From Sphingomonas sp. Leaf357 (lineage in GTDB: Bacteria > Pseudomonadota > Alphaproteobacteria > Sphingomonadales > Sphingomonadaceae), in NCBI RefSeq assembly GCF_001423845.1, contig NZ_LMPM01000002.1, forward strand, positions 310,001 to 374,000: a DNA stretch of 64,000 nucleotides, given 5' to 3'. Of this stretch, positions 50,772-59,108 are shown in pieces; the first letter of the stretch is position 1; every line of letters starts with the position of its first letter. The notes beneath the pieces are model-generated. The model ran no database searches. It was given only the letters and a program-made list of their open reading frames with translations, and was not told where the DNA came from. The translations under genes and the position numbers were made by a program.

Positions 50772-51668
50772 ATGAACCTACGTCGCCCGCTCGCCGCGCT
50801 CGTCGCCCTTCTCGCCACCCCGGCCGTCGCCCAGACCGCTGCGCCCGCCCCCGCCGTGACCCAGGCCGATCCGGCGCTGTGGGTGGTCAAGGATGCCGAC
50901 ACGACGATCTATCTGTTCGGTACGATCCATGTGCTCAAACCCGGCATCGCCTGGTTCGACGACGCGGTGAAGACGGCGTTCGATTCCAGCCAGCAATTGG
51001 TGCTGGAAATGGTCGCCCCGGACACGCCGGTGATGCAGGCGCTGGTGATGAAGCTGGGCACCGCGCCCGCCGGGCCGACGCTGACCGAGCGCCTGCCGGC
51101 GAAGGATCGCCCGGCCTATGCGAAGGCGGTGACCGGTCTGGGGCTGCCGGCGGCGGCGTTCGACCGGTTCCAGCCGTGGCTGGCGGCGACGAACCTGACG
51201 CTGCTGCCGATCCTGAAGCTGGGGTACGATCCCGCCAACGGGCCGGAAACGGTGCTGACCGCGGCGGCGAAGAGCGCGGGCAAGACGGTGATCGGGCTGG
51301 AAACGGCCGAGCAGCAACTGGGCTATTTCGCCAAGCTGCCCGAGAACGTGCAGGTGAAGTTCCTGACCAGCACGGTGCGCGACCTGCCCAAGGTCGGGCC
51401 GAAGCTGACCGAAATGGTCGCGGACTGGTCGCACGGCCAGCCCACGGCGCTCGCCCGTTCGATGAACGCCGACATGCAGGACACGCCGGAAGTCGCCAAG
51501 GTGCTGCTGCTCGATCGCAACAAGCGCTGGGCCGACTGGATCAAGAATCGGCTCGATCAACCAGGCGTAGTCTTCGTCGCGGTGGGCGCGGGGCACCTGG
51601 CGGGCAAGGGCAGCGTGCTGGAGGAACTGACGAAACGCCACGTCGCCTCGAAGCGGGTTCAATATTGA
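50772..51668 (+). CDS. TraB/GumN family protein, copy 1
   Basis: A 298-residue secreted protein. The signal peptide is MNLRRPLAALVALLATPAVA. The TraB/GumN fold begins at ALWVVKDADTTIYLFGTIHVL (GTIH motif) and ends with VVFVAVGAGHLAGKGSVLEEL (GxGHL motif). The GTIH and GHL histidines, with conserved Glu residues, resemble a metallo-hydrolase site; some homologues (Tiki) are proteases. The role here is unknown. A second copy follows with a four-base overlap, and both read as an operon. Confidence 0.88.
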   Translation: MNLRRPLAALVALLATPAVAQTAAPAPAVTQADPALWVVKDADTTIYLFGTIHVLKPGIAWFDDAVKTAFDSSQQLVLEMVAPDTPVMQALVMKLGTAPAGPTLTERLPAKDRPAYAKAVTGLGLPAAAFDRFQPWLAATNLTLLPILKLGYDPANGPETVLTAAAKSAGKTVIGLETAEQQLGYFAKLPENVQVKFLTSTVRDLPKVGPKLTEMVADWSHGQPTALARSMNADMQDTPEVAKVLLLDRNKRWADWIKNRLDQPGVVFVAVGAGHLAGKGSVLEELTKRHVASKRVQY

Positions 51669-52522
51669 TCCTGCCGCGCGGGCTGTGCGCGGCGCTGCTC
51701 GCAGTCGCGCTGACGGCGTGCGGCAAGCCGGCTATCGAGGCGCGGCCCGCTCTGTGGCGGGTGAGCGACGGCGACACCGAGATCTGGCTGCTCGGCACGA
51801 TCCACGCGCTGCCGCCCGGCGTGCGGTGGGAAACGCCGGCGGTGACGCGCGCGATCGCCCAGGCGGATACGTTGGTGACCGAGATCGCGGCGGCCTCGCC
51901 CGAGGTCGCCGGGGCCGTGTTTGCGAAGTTCGCCCAGGCGAAGGGGTTGCCGCCGATTGCCGTGCGGGTGGCGCCGGGGCAGCAGGCGGTGCTGGCCGAC
52001 GCGGCCCGGGCAGCGGGCGTGTCCGTCGAGACGCTGAACGGACTGCGGACCTGGGCGGCGGCGGTGACGTTGGCGGCCGGGCCGATGCGCGCGGCGGGGG
52101 CATCGCCCGACAATGGGGTGGAGGCGACGCTGGCGACGCGCTTCGCCGGGCGACGGCGGGCGGCGCTGGAGACACAAAGCGAGCAGCTGGCGATCTTCAA
52201 CGCGCTGCCCGAAGCGGCGCAGCGCGTGTTGCTGGCGCGCGCGCTGGCGGATGCGGGGGGGTATGCGACGACTCTCGCCGCGTGGGAGGCGGGCGACGTG
52301 CGGGCGCTGGCGGCGAGTTTCGGACCGGCGTTTCGTGGGGCACCGGAGTTGGAGCGTTCGCTCGAAACCGCGCGCAATGCGCGTTGGTCCGGCTGGATCG
52401 CGCGGCGGATGAGAGCGCCTGGACGGGTCCTTGTGGCGGTTGGCGCGGGGCATCTGGTGGGACGGGATTCTGTGGTGGCGATGCTGGCGGCGCGGGGTTT
52501 TAAGGTGTCTCGGGTGGAGTGA
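51665..52522 (+). CDS. TraB/GumN family lipoprotein, copy 2 (TTG start)
   Basis: A 285-residue paralogue of the preceding gene. TTG 51665 overlaps its TGA (TTGA). The signal LILPRGLCAALLAVALTAC ends in a lipobox (LTAC), so this copy is lipid-anchored while copy 1 is soluble. It carries WLLGTIHALPPGVRW and VLVAVGAGHLVGRDSVVAML, matching both family motifs. The frame open from 50879 upstream is a shadow of copy 1. The C-terminus ends in RGFKVSRVE. Confidence 0.82.
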   Translation: MILPRGLCAALLAVALTACGKPAIEARPALWRVSDGDTEIWLLGTIHALPPGVRWETPAVTRAIAQADTLVTEIAAASPEVAGAVFAKFAQAKGLPPIAVRVAPGQQAVLADAARAAGVSVETLNGLRTWAAAVTLAAGPMRAAGASPDNGVEATLATRFAGRRRAALETQSEQLAIFNALPEAAQRVLLARALADAGGYATTLAAWEAGDVRALAASFGPAFRGAPELERSLETARNARWSGWIARRMRAPGRVLVAVGAGHLVGRDSVVAMLAARGFKVSRVE

Positions 52523-52554
52523 ACGGCGGTGCTTTGCGCTGGCGTTGATTTGTT

Positions 52555-52775
52555 CGCACGAAGCCACGAAGGCACGAAAAAAAGCAGAGGAAAAGGGAAG
52601 AAGGGTTGCTCGCGCTAAGGCGCTAAGGCGCGAAGAGATTGAAATATATCAAAAAGCCGATCATTCGCCATAGGCTTATATTTTCTGCTTCGCGTCTTTG
52701 CGTCTTAGCGCGAGCAATCCTTCTTCCTTCATTATCTTTCTTTTCGTGGCTTCGTGGCTTCGTGGCTTCGTGTGA
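52555..52775. repeat. Long nested inverted repeat of 8-bp CGAAG units (second copy)
   Basis: Outer arms: CGCACGAAGCCACGAAGGCACG (52555 on) with CGTGGCTTCGTGGCTTCGTG (to about 52775). Inner 40-base arms 52596-52635 and 52689-52728 pair at 36 of 40 positions and share the GCGCGAGCAA(T/C)CCTTCTTCC core with the element at 49186-49355. The central loop is A+T-rich (AAATATATCAAAAAG). The 394-base gap before rplY holds this element; no gene is seen. Confidence 0.85.
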
Positions 52776-52916
52776 AACCCCCTCCTTCTTCCCGACACCG
52801 ACCAACCCACCCCGCCTTGCCTTCTGCCCTGCTCTCGCCTATAGGCGCGCGCTTCCGCGTCAGGGTCATCCCTGGAGGCCTGGGGCGGATTTGAACCTGC
52901 ATTTCGGAGCAATACC

Positions 52917-53606
52917 ATGAGCGAACAATTGACGCTCGCAGCCGAGACGCGCGAACAGGTTGGCAAGGGAGCCTCCCGTTCGTTGCGCCGCGAAGGCCGC
53001 GTACCCGCCGTGATCTACGGCAACAAGCAAGAGCCCATCTCGATCCACCTCGAGGAAAAGGCCCTGATGCGCGCCCTGATGACCGGGCACTTCATGAATT
53101 CCACCGTGTCGATCGAAGTCGGCGGCAAGTCCGTGCTGACGCTGCCCAAGGACGTGTCGTTCCACGTCGTCAGCGATCGCCCGACGCATGTCGATTTTCT
53201 GCGCATCGGCGCGCACACCACCGTGCATGTCAGCGTGCCCGTCGTGTTCACCGATGAAGACGACGCGCCCGGCATCACCAAGGGCAACGGCGTGCTCAAC
53301 ATCGTGCAGCACGAGATCGAGCTGGTCTGCGACGCATCGCAGATCCCGAGCGAAATCAGCATCTCGCTGAAGGGCCGTGAGATCGGCGATTCGATCCACA
53401 TCTCGAACATCACGCTGCCCAAGGGCGTCGAGCCGGCGATCACCGACCGCGACTTCACCATCGCGACGATCGTTCCGCCGACCGTGCCGACGGCCGAGGA
53501 CGAAGAGCTGGACGCAGCGGTTGCCGAGGCGAATGCCGAAGCAGCGGCCGAGGCTGAAGCCGAAGCGACCGAAGGCGATGACGCCGAAGGCGACAAGGCC
53601 GAGTAA
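52917..53606 (+). CDS. rplY: 50S ribosomal protein L25/general stress protein Ctc
   Basis: A 229-residue long (CTC-type) bL25 that binds 5S rRNA. The N-terminal L25 domain includes [20 protein letters not shown]; the C-terminal TL5/TL7-like beta domain follows ([39 protein letters not shown]). The tail is Glu/Ala-rich ([20 protein letters not shown]), common in this family. GGAG lies eight bases before the ATG. It is followed by pth, the usual bacterial pairing. Confidence 0.96.
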   Translation: MSEQLTLAAETREQVGKGASRSLRREGRVPAVIYGNKQEPISIHLEEKALMRALMTGHFMNSTVSIEVGGKSVLTLPKDVSFHVVSDRPTHVDFLRIGAHTTVHVSVPVVFTDEDDAPGITKGNGVLNIVQHEIELVCDASQIPSEISISLKGREIGDSIHISNITLPKGVEPAITDRDFTIATIVPPTVPTAEDEELDAAVAEANAEAAAEAEAEATEGDDAEGDKAE

Positions 53607-53614
53607 TCTGAAAG

Positions 53615-53718
53615 CCCCTCTCTTCGTTCGCGGGGAGAGGGTTGGAGAGGAGCATGATCGGGCGTCAGGCTCGCGACTGCCCCTCTCCCCTACCCTCTCC
53701 CCGCGAGCGGGGAGAGGG
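53615..53718. repeat. Clustered CCCCTCTC/GGGGAGAGGG inverted repeats before pth
   Basis: The last hairpin (CCCTCTCCCC, loop GCGAGC, GGGGAGAGGG; 53693-53718) ends only ten bases before the pth ATG and includes the purine run that acts as its SD. An upstream partial hairpin (about 53615-53650) can pair with it alternatively. Confidence 0.75.
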
Positions 53719-53727
53719 AGGTAGAAC

Positions 53728-54297
53728 ATGCAACTCTGGGTCGGCCTCGGAAATCCGGGCACGCAATATGCGCTGAACCGACACAATGTCGGCTTCATGG
53801 TCGCCGACACGATCGCCGATCTGTACGGCTTCTCGCCGCCCAAGAAGCAATTCCTCGGCTGGACGCAGGAAGGCCGCGTCGGCACGGAGAAGATCCTGCT
53901 GCTCAAGCCCGCGACCTTCATGAACGAAAGCGGCCGGTCGGTCGGCGAGGCGCTGCGCTTCTACAAACTGGACGTGTCCGCGCTGACCGTCTTCCACGAC
54001 GAACTCGATCTCGCGCCGTTCAAGGTGAAGGTGAAGACCGGTGGCGGCACGGCCGGGCATAACGGGCTGAAATCGATCGACCAGCATCTCGGGCCGGATT
54101 TCCGCCGCGTGCGGCTCGGCATCGGGCATCCCGGGCACAAGGATCGCGTGCATGGCTATGTGCTGGGCAATTATGCCAAGGCGGAGATGGACCCGCTGGC
54201 CGATCTGCTCGGCGCGGTATCGGCCGAGGCCCCGTGGCTGGCGAACGGCGACGACGGGCGATTCATGAGCGATGTTGCGGTAAGGCTGGCGGCATGA
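53728..54297 (+). CDS. pth: Peptidyl-tRNA hydrolase
   Basis: A 189-residue enzyme recycling peptidyl-tRNA. Motifs: LWVGLGNPGTQYALNRHNVGF with catalytic His, LLLKPATFMNESGRSVGEAL, the Asp in VFHDELDLAP, and GTAGHNGLKSIDQHLG. The ATG 53728 follows GGGAGGTAGAAC. Its stop overlaps the ATG of the next gene (ATGA). Confidence 0.97.
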   Translation: MQLWVGLGNPGTQYALNRHNVGFMVADTIADLYGFSPPKKQFLGWTQEGRVGTEKILLLKPATFMNESGRSVGEALRFYKLDVSALTVFHDELDLAPFKVKVKTGGGTAGHNGLKSIDQHLGPDFRRVRLGIGHPGHKDRVHGYVLGNYAKAEMDPLADLLGAVSAEAPWLANGDDGRFMSDVAVRLAA

Positions 54298-54896
54298 CCG
54301 TCCGTTCGCTGTTCGCCACCCGCCTGTACGAAGCGCCGCTCGGCGACGACGACCTGCTCGCCGATCTCGATCAATCGTGCCGCATGCTGGCCGAGGACGA
54401 TCATGCCGGGCGCGCCTGGTCCAAGGCGCATGGCTATCGCGGCTATACCTCCTACGCCTCGCTGGCCGATCTGCCGTATCGCGACCCCGCGTTCGGCGAT
54501 CTGGTGCGGCATCTAAACAAGCATGTCGCGGCGTTCGCGCGGGATTGCGCATTCGATCTGGGCGGCAAGAAGCTCAAGCTCGACAGCCTGTGGGTCAATG
54601 TCCTGAAGCCCAAGGGCGCGCATTCGGGGCATATCCACCCGCATTCGGTGGTGTCGGGCACGATCTATATCGCGCTGCCGGAAGGTGCCGCCGGGCTGAA
54701 GCTGGAAGACCCGCGCCTGCCGCTGATGATGGCCGCGCCGACCCGCGCCGAGGATGCCGCGGAGGATCTGCGCAGTTTCGTCTACGTCACGCCGGCGCAA
54801 GGCACGATCCTGTTGTGGGAAAGCTGGCTGCGGCACGAAGTCCCCGCCGGGAACGGCAAACAGGACCGGATCAGCATCAGCTTCAACTATCGCTGA
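54294..54896 (+). CDS. TIGR02466-type putative 2OG-Fe(II) oxygenase family protein
   Basis: A 200-residue protein with a double-stranded beta-helix look: WSKAHGYRGYTSYASLADLP, then SLWVNVLKPKGAHSGHIHPH with candidate iron ligand His, GTIYIALPEGAAGLKLEDPR, and ILLWESWLRHEVPAGNGKQD with the distal His and the Arg that would bind 2-oxoglutarate. These match the TIGR02466 group. Function unknown. ATG 54294 overlaps the pth stop by four bases. Confidence 0.8.
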   Translation: MTVRSLFATRLYEAPLGDDDLLADLDQSCRMLAEDDHAGRAWSKAHGYRGYTSYASLADLPYRDPAFGDLVRHLNKHVAAFARDCAFDLGGKKLKLDSLWVNVLKPKGAHSGHIHPHSVVSGTIYIALPEGAAGLKLEDPRLPLMMAAPTRAEDAAEDLRSFVYVTPAQGTILLWESWLRHEVPAGNGKQDRISISFNYR

Positions 54897-54910
54897 GTTT
54901 TCTCGACCGG

Positions 54911-54968
54911 GATATTCGTTCGATGATCTCGTCGCGAATATAACCCGATATTCACAACAAATGTTGTG
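54911..54968. promoter_or_regulatory. Cluster of dyads upstream of the Crp/Fnr gene
   Basis: CACAACA-AA-TGTTGTG (54953-54968) is a perfect 7-bp dyad. GATATTCG (54911-54918) pairs with CGAATAT further on, and GAATAT ... ATATTC is a second overlapping dyad. The stretch is A+T-rich within a 189-base gap and precedes a regulator gene, so binding sites are plausible. Confidence 0.4.
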
Positions 54969-55085
54969 CTACTACTGCCCGCTCTACATCAACGACCGAT
55001 CGGACCTTTCGCCCTAGCCGTAGCTCAACGGAATTGCCGGCTCTGCTAAGGAGCCAGCCGCCTCTTCCGCATTCGAAGGAAGATC

Positions 55086-55820
55086 GTGGCTGGACCAACG
55101 CATCATCACTGGTTGAGCGACCGCCTGGCCGCTCATTACCCACAAGGCCCGCGCGAGATCGCCGCGCTGGACGACCTCGATTTCATCGCGCGCGAATTCG
55201 AACCCGGCCAGTATCTTTTGCGCGAGGGCGACCGGCCGAAATATTGTTCGTTCCTAAAAAGCGGCTACGTCTATCGCCACAAGATCGTCGGCGACGGCGG
55301 ACGGCAGATCGTTTCGATCCACGTGGCCGGCGATCTCGTCGATCTGCAGAACATCCTGCTCAACGAATCCGATCACAATATCCAGGCGCTGACCATCGCA
55401 GCGGTGCTGATGGTGCCGATCGAGGATCTGATCCTGGTCGCCACGACCCACGCCTCGATCGCCAAGGCTTTGTGGCGCGAAACGTTGGTCGAGGCGTCGC
55501 TGATGCGCGAATGGGTCGCCAATGTCGGGCGGCGCGATGCCCGCAGCCGCACCGCGCACATGCTGTGCGAGATGGCGATGCGGCGCGAACATGCCGGCCT
55601 TGGCCCGCGCGAGACCTTCGACCTGCCGATGACGCAGGAGCAGCTCGGCGATACGCTGGGGCTGACGGCGGTGCACGTGAACCGAACGCTGAAAGCCCTT
55701 GAAACGGACGGACTGATCACGCGCAACAAGCGCTCCGTCACCGTGGCCGACTGGCGCGGGTTGCAACAGGTCGGCGATTTCACCTCGGGCTATCTGCACT
55801 GGGAGCGCGAGACCGCCTAA
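55086..55820 (+). CDS. Crp/Fnr family transcriptional regulator
   Basis: A 244-residue regulator. The N-terminal cyclic-nucleotide-binding-like barrel (LLREGDRPKYCSFLKSGYVY, GGRQIVSIHVAGDLVDLQN) joins a C-terminal winged helix (DLPMTQEQLGDTLGLTAVHV, NRTLKALETDGLITRNKRS). No N-terminal cysteine cluster is present, so it is not a classical Fnr oxygen sensor. GTG 55086 follows GAAGGAAG. No neighbouring target is evident; the dyads upstream suggest autoregulation. Confidence 0.9.
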   Translation: MAGPTHHHWLSDRLAAHYPQGPREIAALDDLDFIAREFEPGQYLLREGDRPKYCSFLKSGYVYRHKIVGDGGRQIVSIHVAGDLVDLQNILLNESDHNIQALTIAAVLMVPIEDLILVATTHASIAKALWRETLVEASLMREWVANVGRRDARSRTAHMLCEMAMRREHAGLGPRETFDLPMTQEQLGDTLGLTAVHVNRTLKALETDGLITRNKRSVTVADWRGLQQVGDFTSGYLHWERETA

Positions 55821-55907
55821 GCGTGCTGGCGTTTTCGGCACGTATTCCCTATCGCGCGTGACCATGTCGCCGGCATGCCCGGCATCCATGATCTCAAGGC
55901 GTCCAAG

Positions 55908-57005
55908 ATGGGTTTTCGTTGTGGTATCGTCGGCCTGCCGAATGTCGGCAAATCGACCCTGTTCAATGCACTGACCGAGACGGCCGCGGCGCAGGCGGCG
56001 AATTATCCGTTCTGCACGATCGAGCCGAACGTCGGCAACGTGGCGGTGCCCGACCCGCGGCTGGGCAAGCTGGCGGCGATCGCGGGATCGCAGAAGATCA
56101 TCGAAACGCAACTTGGCTTCGTGGACATCGCCGGGCTGGTGCGTGGCGCCTCCAAGGGCGAGGGCCTCGGCAACCAGTTCCTGGGCAACATCCGCGAGGT
56201 GGACGCGATCGTCCATGTGCTGCGCTGCTTCACCGAGACCGACGTGACGCATGTCGAAGGGAAGGTGGATCCGATCGCAGATGCCGAGACGGTCGAGACC
56301 GAGCTGATGCTGTCGGATCTGGAGTCGCTGGAAAAACGCGTGCCGGCCTTCGCCAAGAAGGCGACGCAGGGCGACAAGGAGGCGAAGGTCGCCGTGTCCG
56401 TGCTGGGCCAAGCGCTGGACCTCCTGCGCGACGGCAAGCCCGCGCGCCTGACGGTGCCGAAGGACGAGGACGAGGCGCGCGTGTTCGCGCAGGCGCAGTT
56501 GCTGACGTCCAAGCCGGTGCTGTACGTGTGCAACGTCGACGAGGGCGATGCCGCGCACGGCAACGCACTGTCGGCCAAGGTGTTCGAGAAGGCCAAGGCG
56601 GAGGGTGCTCAGGCAGTGGTCGTCTCGGCGGCGATCGAGGCGGAGATCGCGACGATGGCACCGGACGAACGCGGCGAATTCCTGAGCGAATTGGGACTGG
56701 AGGAAACCGGCCTCGCCCGCGTGATCACCGCCGGCTATTCCCTGCTGCGCCTGCTGACCTTCTTCACCGTCGGCCCCAAGGAGACGCGGGCCTGGACGAC
56801 GCATGTCGGGGCGACCGCACCGATGGCGGCGGGCGAGATCCACAGCGATTTCGAAAAGGGCTTCATCCGCGCCGAAACGATCGCTTACGACGATTTCGTG
56901 ACCCTGGGCGGCGAAGCCCGCGCCCGCGAAGGCGGCAAGCTGCGCGCCGAGGGCAAGACCTATGTCGTGCAGGACGGCGACGTGATGCACTTCCTGCACA
57001 GCTGA
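55908..57005 (+). CDS. ychF: Redox-regulated ATPase YchF (Obg-like)
   Basis: A 365-residue P-loop protein of the Obg family that hydrolyses ATP and binds ribosomes. Walker A is GIVGLPNVGKSTLFNAL; NYPFCTIEPNVGNVAVPDPR and VDIAGLVRGASKGEGLGNQF are hallmark switch motifs. A coiled coil and a C-terminal TGS-like domain follow (IHSDFEKGFIRAETIAYDDF). ATG 55908 (MGFRCGIVG) gives exactly family length; 55875 adds 11 residues of non-family sequence. Confidence 0.97.
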   Translation: MGFRCGIVGLPNVGKSTLFNALTETAAAQAANYPFCTIEPNVGNVAVPDPRLGKLAAIAGSQKIIETQLGFVDIAGLVRGASKGEGLGNQFLGNIREVDAIVHVLRCFTETDVTHVEGKVDPIADAETVETELMLSDLESLEKRVPAFAKKATQGDKEAKVAVSVLGQALDLLRDGKPARLTVPKDEDEARVFAQAQLLTSKPVLYVCNVDEGDAAHGNALSAKVFEKAKAEGAQAVVVSAAIEAEIATMAPDERGEFLSELGLEETGLARVITAGYSLLRLLTFFTVGPKETRAWTTHVGATAPMAAGEIHSDFEKGFIRAETIAYDDFVTLGGEARAREGGKLRAEGKTYVVQDGDVMHFLHS

Positions 57006-57006
57006 G

Positions 57007-57330
57007 ATGATCGCCCGCCTGATCCTCGCGCTGCTGCTCGCCGCCTTCGCCCTGCCGGCGATGGCGAGCGCGCCGTGCCATGAAGGGTCGGGCAGGATGG
57101 CGGGCATGACGATGGGTCATGATGCGCCCTCGCCTGCTCCCGCGCGGGATCAAGACAAGGCGATCGCGGTGCATAGCTGCATGGGGTGCATTCCGCCGGC
57201 TTCCATGGTGCGCCCGGCGTTCGCGGTGCCGCTGCGGCCCGAGGGCGCGATGCTGGTGGCGCCGCTTGCCCGGTTCGACGCGCGGCGGCCCTCGCCGCCC
57301 GCGACGCCTCCGCCACGCATGGGCGCATGA
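57007..57330 (+). CDS. Secreted Met/His/Cys-containing small protein, probable metal binding
   Basis: A 107-residue protein with signal peptide IARLILALLLAAFALPAMA. The mature part has Cys24, GSGRMAGMTMGHDAP and a CxxC in VHSCMGCIPPAS. The MxxMTMGH and CMGC patterns resemble small periplasmic copper-binding proteins. It lies two bases after ychF and 55 bases before a Met/His-rich outer-membrane-like protein, supporting a copper role. Function is inferred only. Confidence 0.65.
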   Translation: MIARLILALLLAAFALPAMASAPCHEGSGRMAGMTMGHDAPSPAPARDQDKAIAVHSCMGCIPPASMVRPAFAVPLRPEGAMLVAPLARFDARRPSPPATPPPRMGA

Positions 57331-57384
57331 TCGACGGGGAACTGCTCCCCGATCATTCATGACGTCGATGCGAAAGATACGAAG

Positions 57385-58938
57385 ATGAAAAGTAGTTTGC
57401 TCGCGGCGGGTGCCGCGGTGCTTCTGTTACCTGTGCCGGCGATGGCGCAGGGGATGGAGCACGATATGCACGGCATGACGATGCCGATGAAGCCGGCGGA
57501 GAAGGCGAAGGCGAAGCCTACACCCGCACTGAAGAAGAGGCGCGCCGCCCCCGCCCCCCGCCCTTCCCCGCCAAAGGCCGGGACCCGGTCGGGAGACGAG
57601 GGTAACCAAGCGCTACCCGTCATTACTCCGGACGTCGCGACTGGGCCCCGGCCCTCGCCGGGGAAGCAGGAGGGGGAAACGGCTCCAACCCCCACCCCAA
57701 CCCCTGCCCCGATGCCGATGGATCATTCCCGGATGGACCACGGCACGATGAGCCACGACATGTCCACAATGCCCGGCCTGCCCATGCAGATGGGCAGGGG
57801 CGGCAGCGATTATGCCGAAGGCTCCGGCACGTCGCGCCTGCCCGCCAACGAGGGCATGATGCAGGGCGCGCACCTGATGACCGGCGACTGGATGCTGATG
57901 GCGCACGGCTATGCCTGGGGCGCCTATACCGACCAGGGCGGGCCACGCGGCGAGAACATGGCGTTCGTGCAGTCCATGGCGATGCTCACCGCGGAACGGC
58001 CCCTGGGCGACGGCGTGAACCTGCGGCTGCAGACGATGCTCAGCCTGGAGCCGCTGATGGGCGCGCGGGGCTATCCCAGCCTGCTCGCCACCGGCGAGGC
58101 GGCGAACGAGCAGCCGTTGATCGACCGGCAGCATCCGCACGATCTGTTCATGGAACTCTCCGGCAAGCTCGACGTGGATGTCGGGTGCAACAGCCGCGTG
58201 TTCCTGTACGGTGGGCCGGTGGGCGAGCCGGCGCTCGGGCCCTCGGCGTTCATGCACCGCAAGTCGGCGCAATATAATCCGATGGCGCCGATCACGCACC
58301 ATTGGTTCGACAGCACGCACATCACCTACGGCGTGGTGACCATAGGCTATGCGACGCCGAAGGTGCAGATCGAGGCCTCCGCCTTTCGCGGACGCGAGCC
58401 GGACGAGCGGCGCTGGGGCATCGAGACGCCGAAGCTCGATTCGTGGAGCGTGCGCGGCACCTGGACGCCGTCGCCCGCCTGGGCGGTGCAGGTCAGCTAC
58501 GGCCACCTGAAATCGCCCGAGGAGCTCGAACCGGAGGGCAACGAACGCCGCACCACCGCGAGCGTCCAATACGCTACGGGCGCGCTGACCACGACCTTCG
58601 CCTTCTCGGCCAAAGATAAGGGCCCGGATCGTACGCTGACCGCGTTCCTGGGCGAGGTGAACTGGGATCTGGATGCGCATAACAGCCTGTTCGGCCGGTT
58701 CGAGAATGTCGCGAACGACGAGCTGTTTCCCGACGAGGCCAGCCCGCTCCACCACCGCCGCTTCCGCGTCGGCAAGCTGGAGGGCGGCTATGCCCGGCGC
58801 GTGAAGCTGGTCGGGCCGGTGAACGTCGCGCTCGGCGGGACGGTGGGCACGTATTTCCTGCCCGCCGCACTGGACGGGGCATATAGCAAGATGCCGGTGA
58901 GCTTCACGCTGTTCGCCAAGGTGTCGCTGGGGAGTTGA
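57385..58938 (+). CDS. Met/His-rich outer-membrane-like protein, putative copper resistance
   Basis: A 517-residue protein with signal peptide KSSLLAAGAAVLLLPVPAMA. Two Met/His clusters follow (QGMEHDMHGMTMPMKPAEKA; then APMPMDHSRMDHGTMSHDMS), similar to CopB-type copper-binding leaders. Residues from about 130 form a strand-rich region (HLMTGDWMLMAHGYAWGAYT, RQHPHDLFMELSGKLDVDVG, ending PVSFTLFAKVSLGS) that looks like a beta-barrel with a terminal aromatic/hydrophobic pattern. Between the clusters a Pro/Arg-rich stretch is the translation of a palindromic repeat. Copper role inferred from composition and the upstream gene. Confidence 0.72.
   Translation: MKSSLLAAGAAVLLLPVPAMAQGMEHDMHGMTMPMKPAEKAKAKPTPALKKRRAAPAPRPSPPKAGTRSGDEGNQALPVITPDVATGPRPSPGKQEGETAPTPTPTPAPMPMDHSRMDHGTMSHDMSTMPGLPMQMGRGGSDYAEGSGTSRLPANEGMMQGAHLMTGDWMLMAHGYAWGAYTDQGGPRGENMAFVQSMAMLTAERPLGDGVNLRLQTMLSLEPLMGARGYPSLLATGEAANEQPLIDRQHPHDLFMELSGKLDVDVGCNSRVFLYGGPVGEPALGPSAFMHRKSAQYNPMAPITHHWFDSTHITYGVVTIGYATPKVQIEASAFRGREPDERRWGIETPKLDSWSVRGTWTPSPAWAVQVSYGHLKSPEELEPEGNERRTTASVQYATGALTTTFAFSAKDKGPDRTLTAFLGEVNWDLDAHNSLFGRFENVANDELFPDEASPLHHRRFRVGKLEGGYARRVKLVGPVNVALGGTVGTYFLPAALDGAYSKMPVSFTLFAKVSLGS
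57566..57663. repeat. Palindromic repeat within coding sequence of the Met/His-rich protein
   Basis: Arms 57566-57586 and 57643-57663 pair at 17 of 21 positions (CCCCGCCAAAGGCCGGGACCC / GGGCC...CGGGG). The enclosed text has TACCCGTCATTACTCCGGACG, reminiscent of other dispersed repeats here. It stays in frame. Confidence 0.6.
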
Positions 58939-58985
58939 TCCCGTCCCGACGACAAACCGTCATGCCGGACTTGTTCCGGCAGCCA

Positions 58986-59025
58986 CCGTGCCGCACATAT
59001 TCCGAGGATGGAATTTGCGGCACGG
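58986..59025. repeat. 10-bp inverted repeat with nested ATTCC/GGAAT
   Basis: CCGTGCCGCA (58986-58995) and TGCGGCACGG (59016-59025) are exact complements. The 20-base loop contains ATTCC / GGAAT. It sits between two genes on the same strand, so it could be a weak terminator or a repeat copy. Confidence 0.7.
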
Positions 59026-59108
59026 CGGACCCCGTAATTCGCCGGGGTAATATGCCGATTCCAGGCCGTCGTCACAATCATGTCGCAGGAACACAGCAAG
59101 GAGCGGTG

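Noticed and set aside
54961..55017. 18-codon leader-like peptide (MLCYYCPLYINDRSDLSP) before the Crp/Fnr gene
   Set aside because: No SD and no attenuator structure after it; the ATG belongs to the CACAACA dyad.
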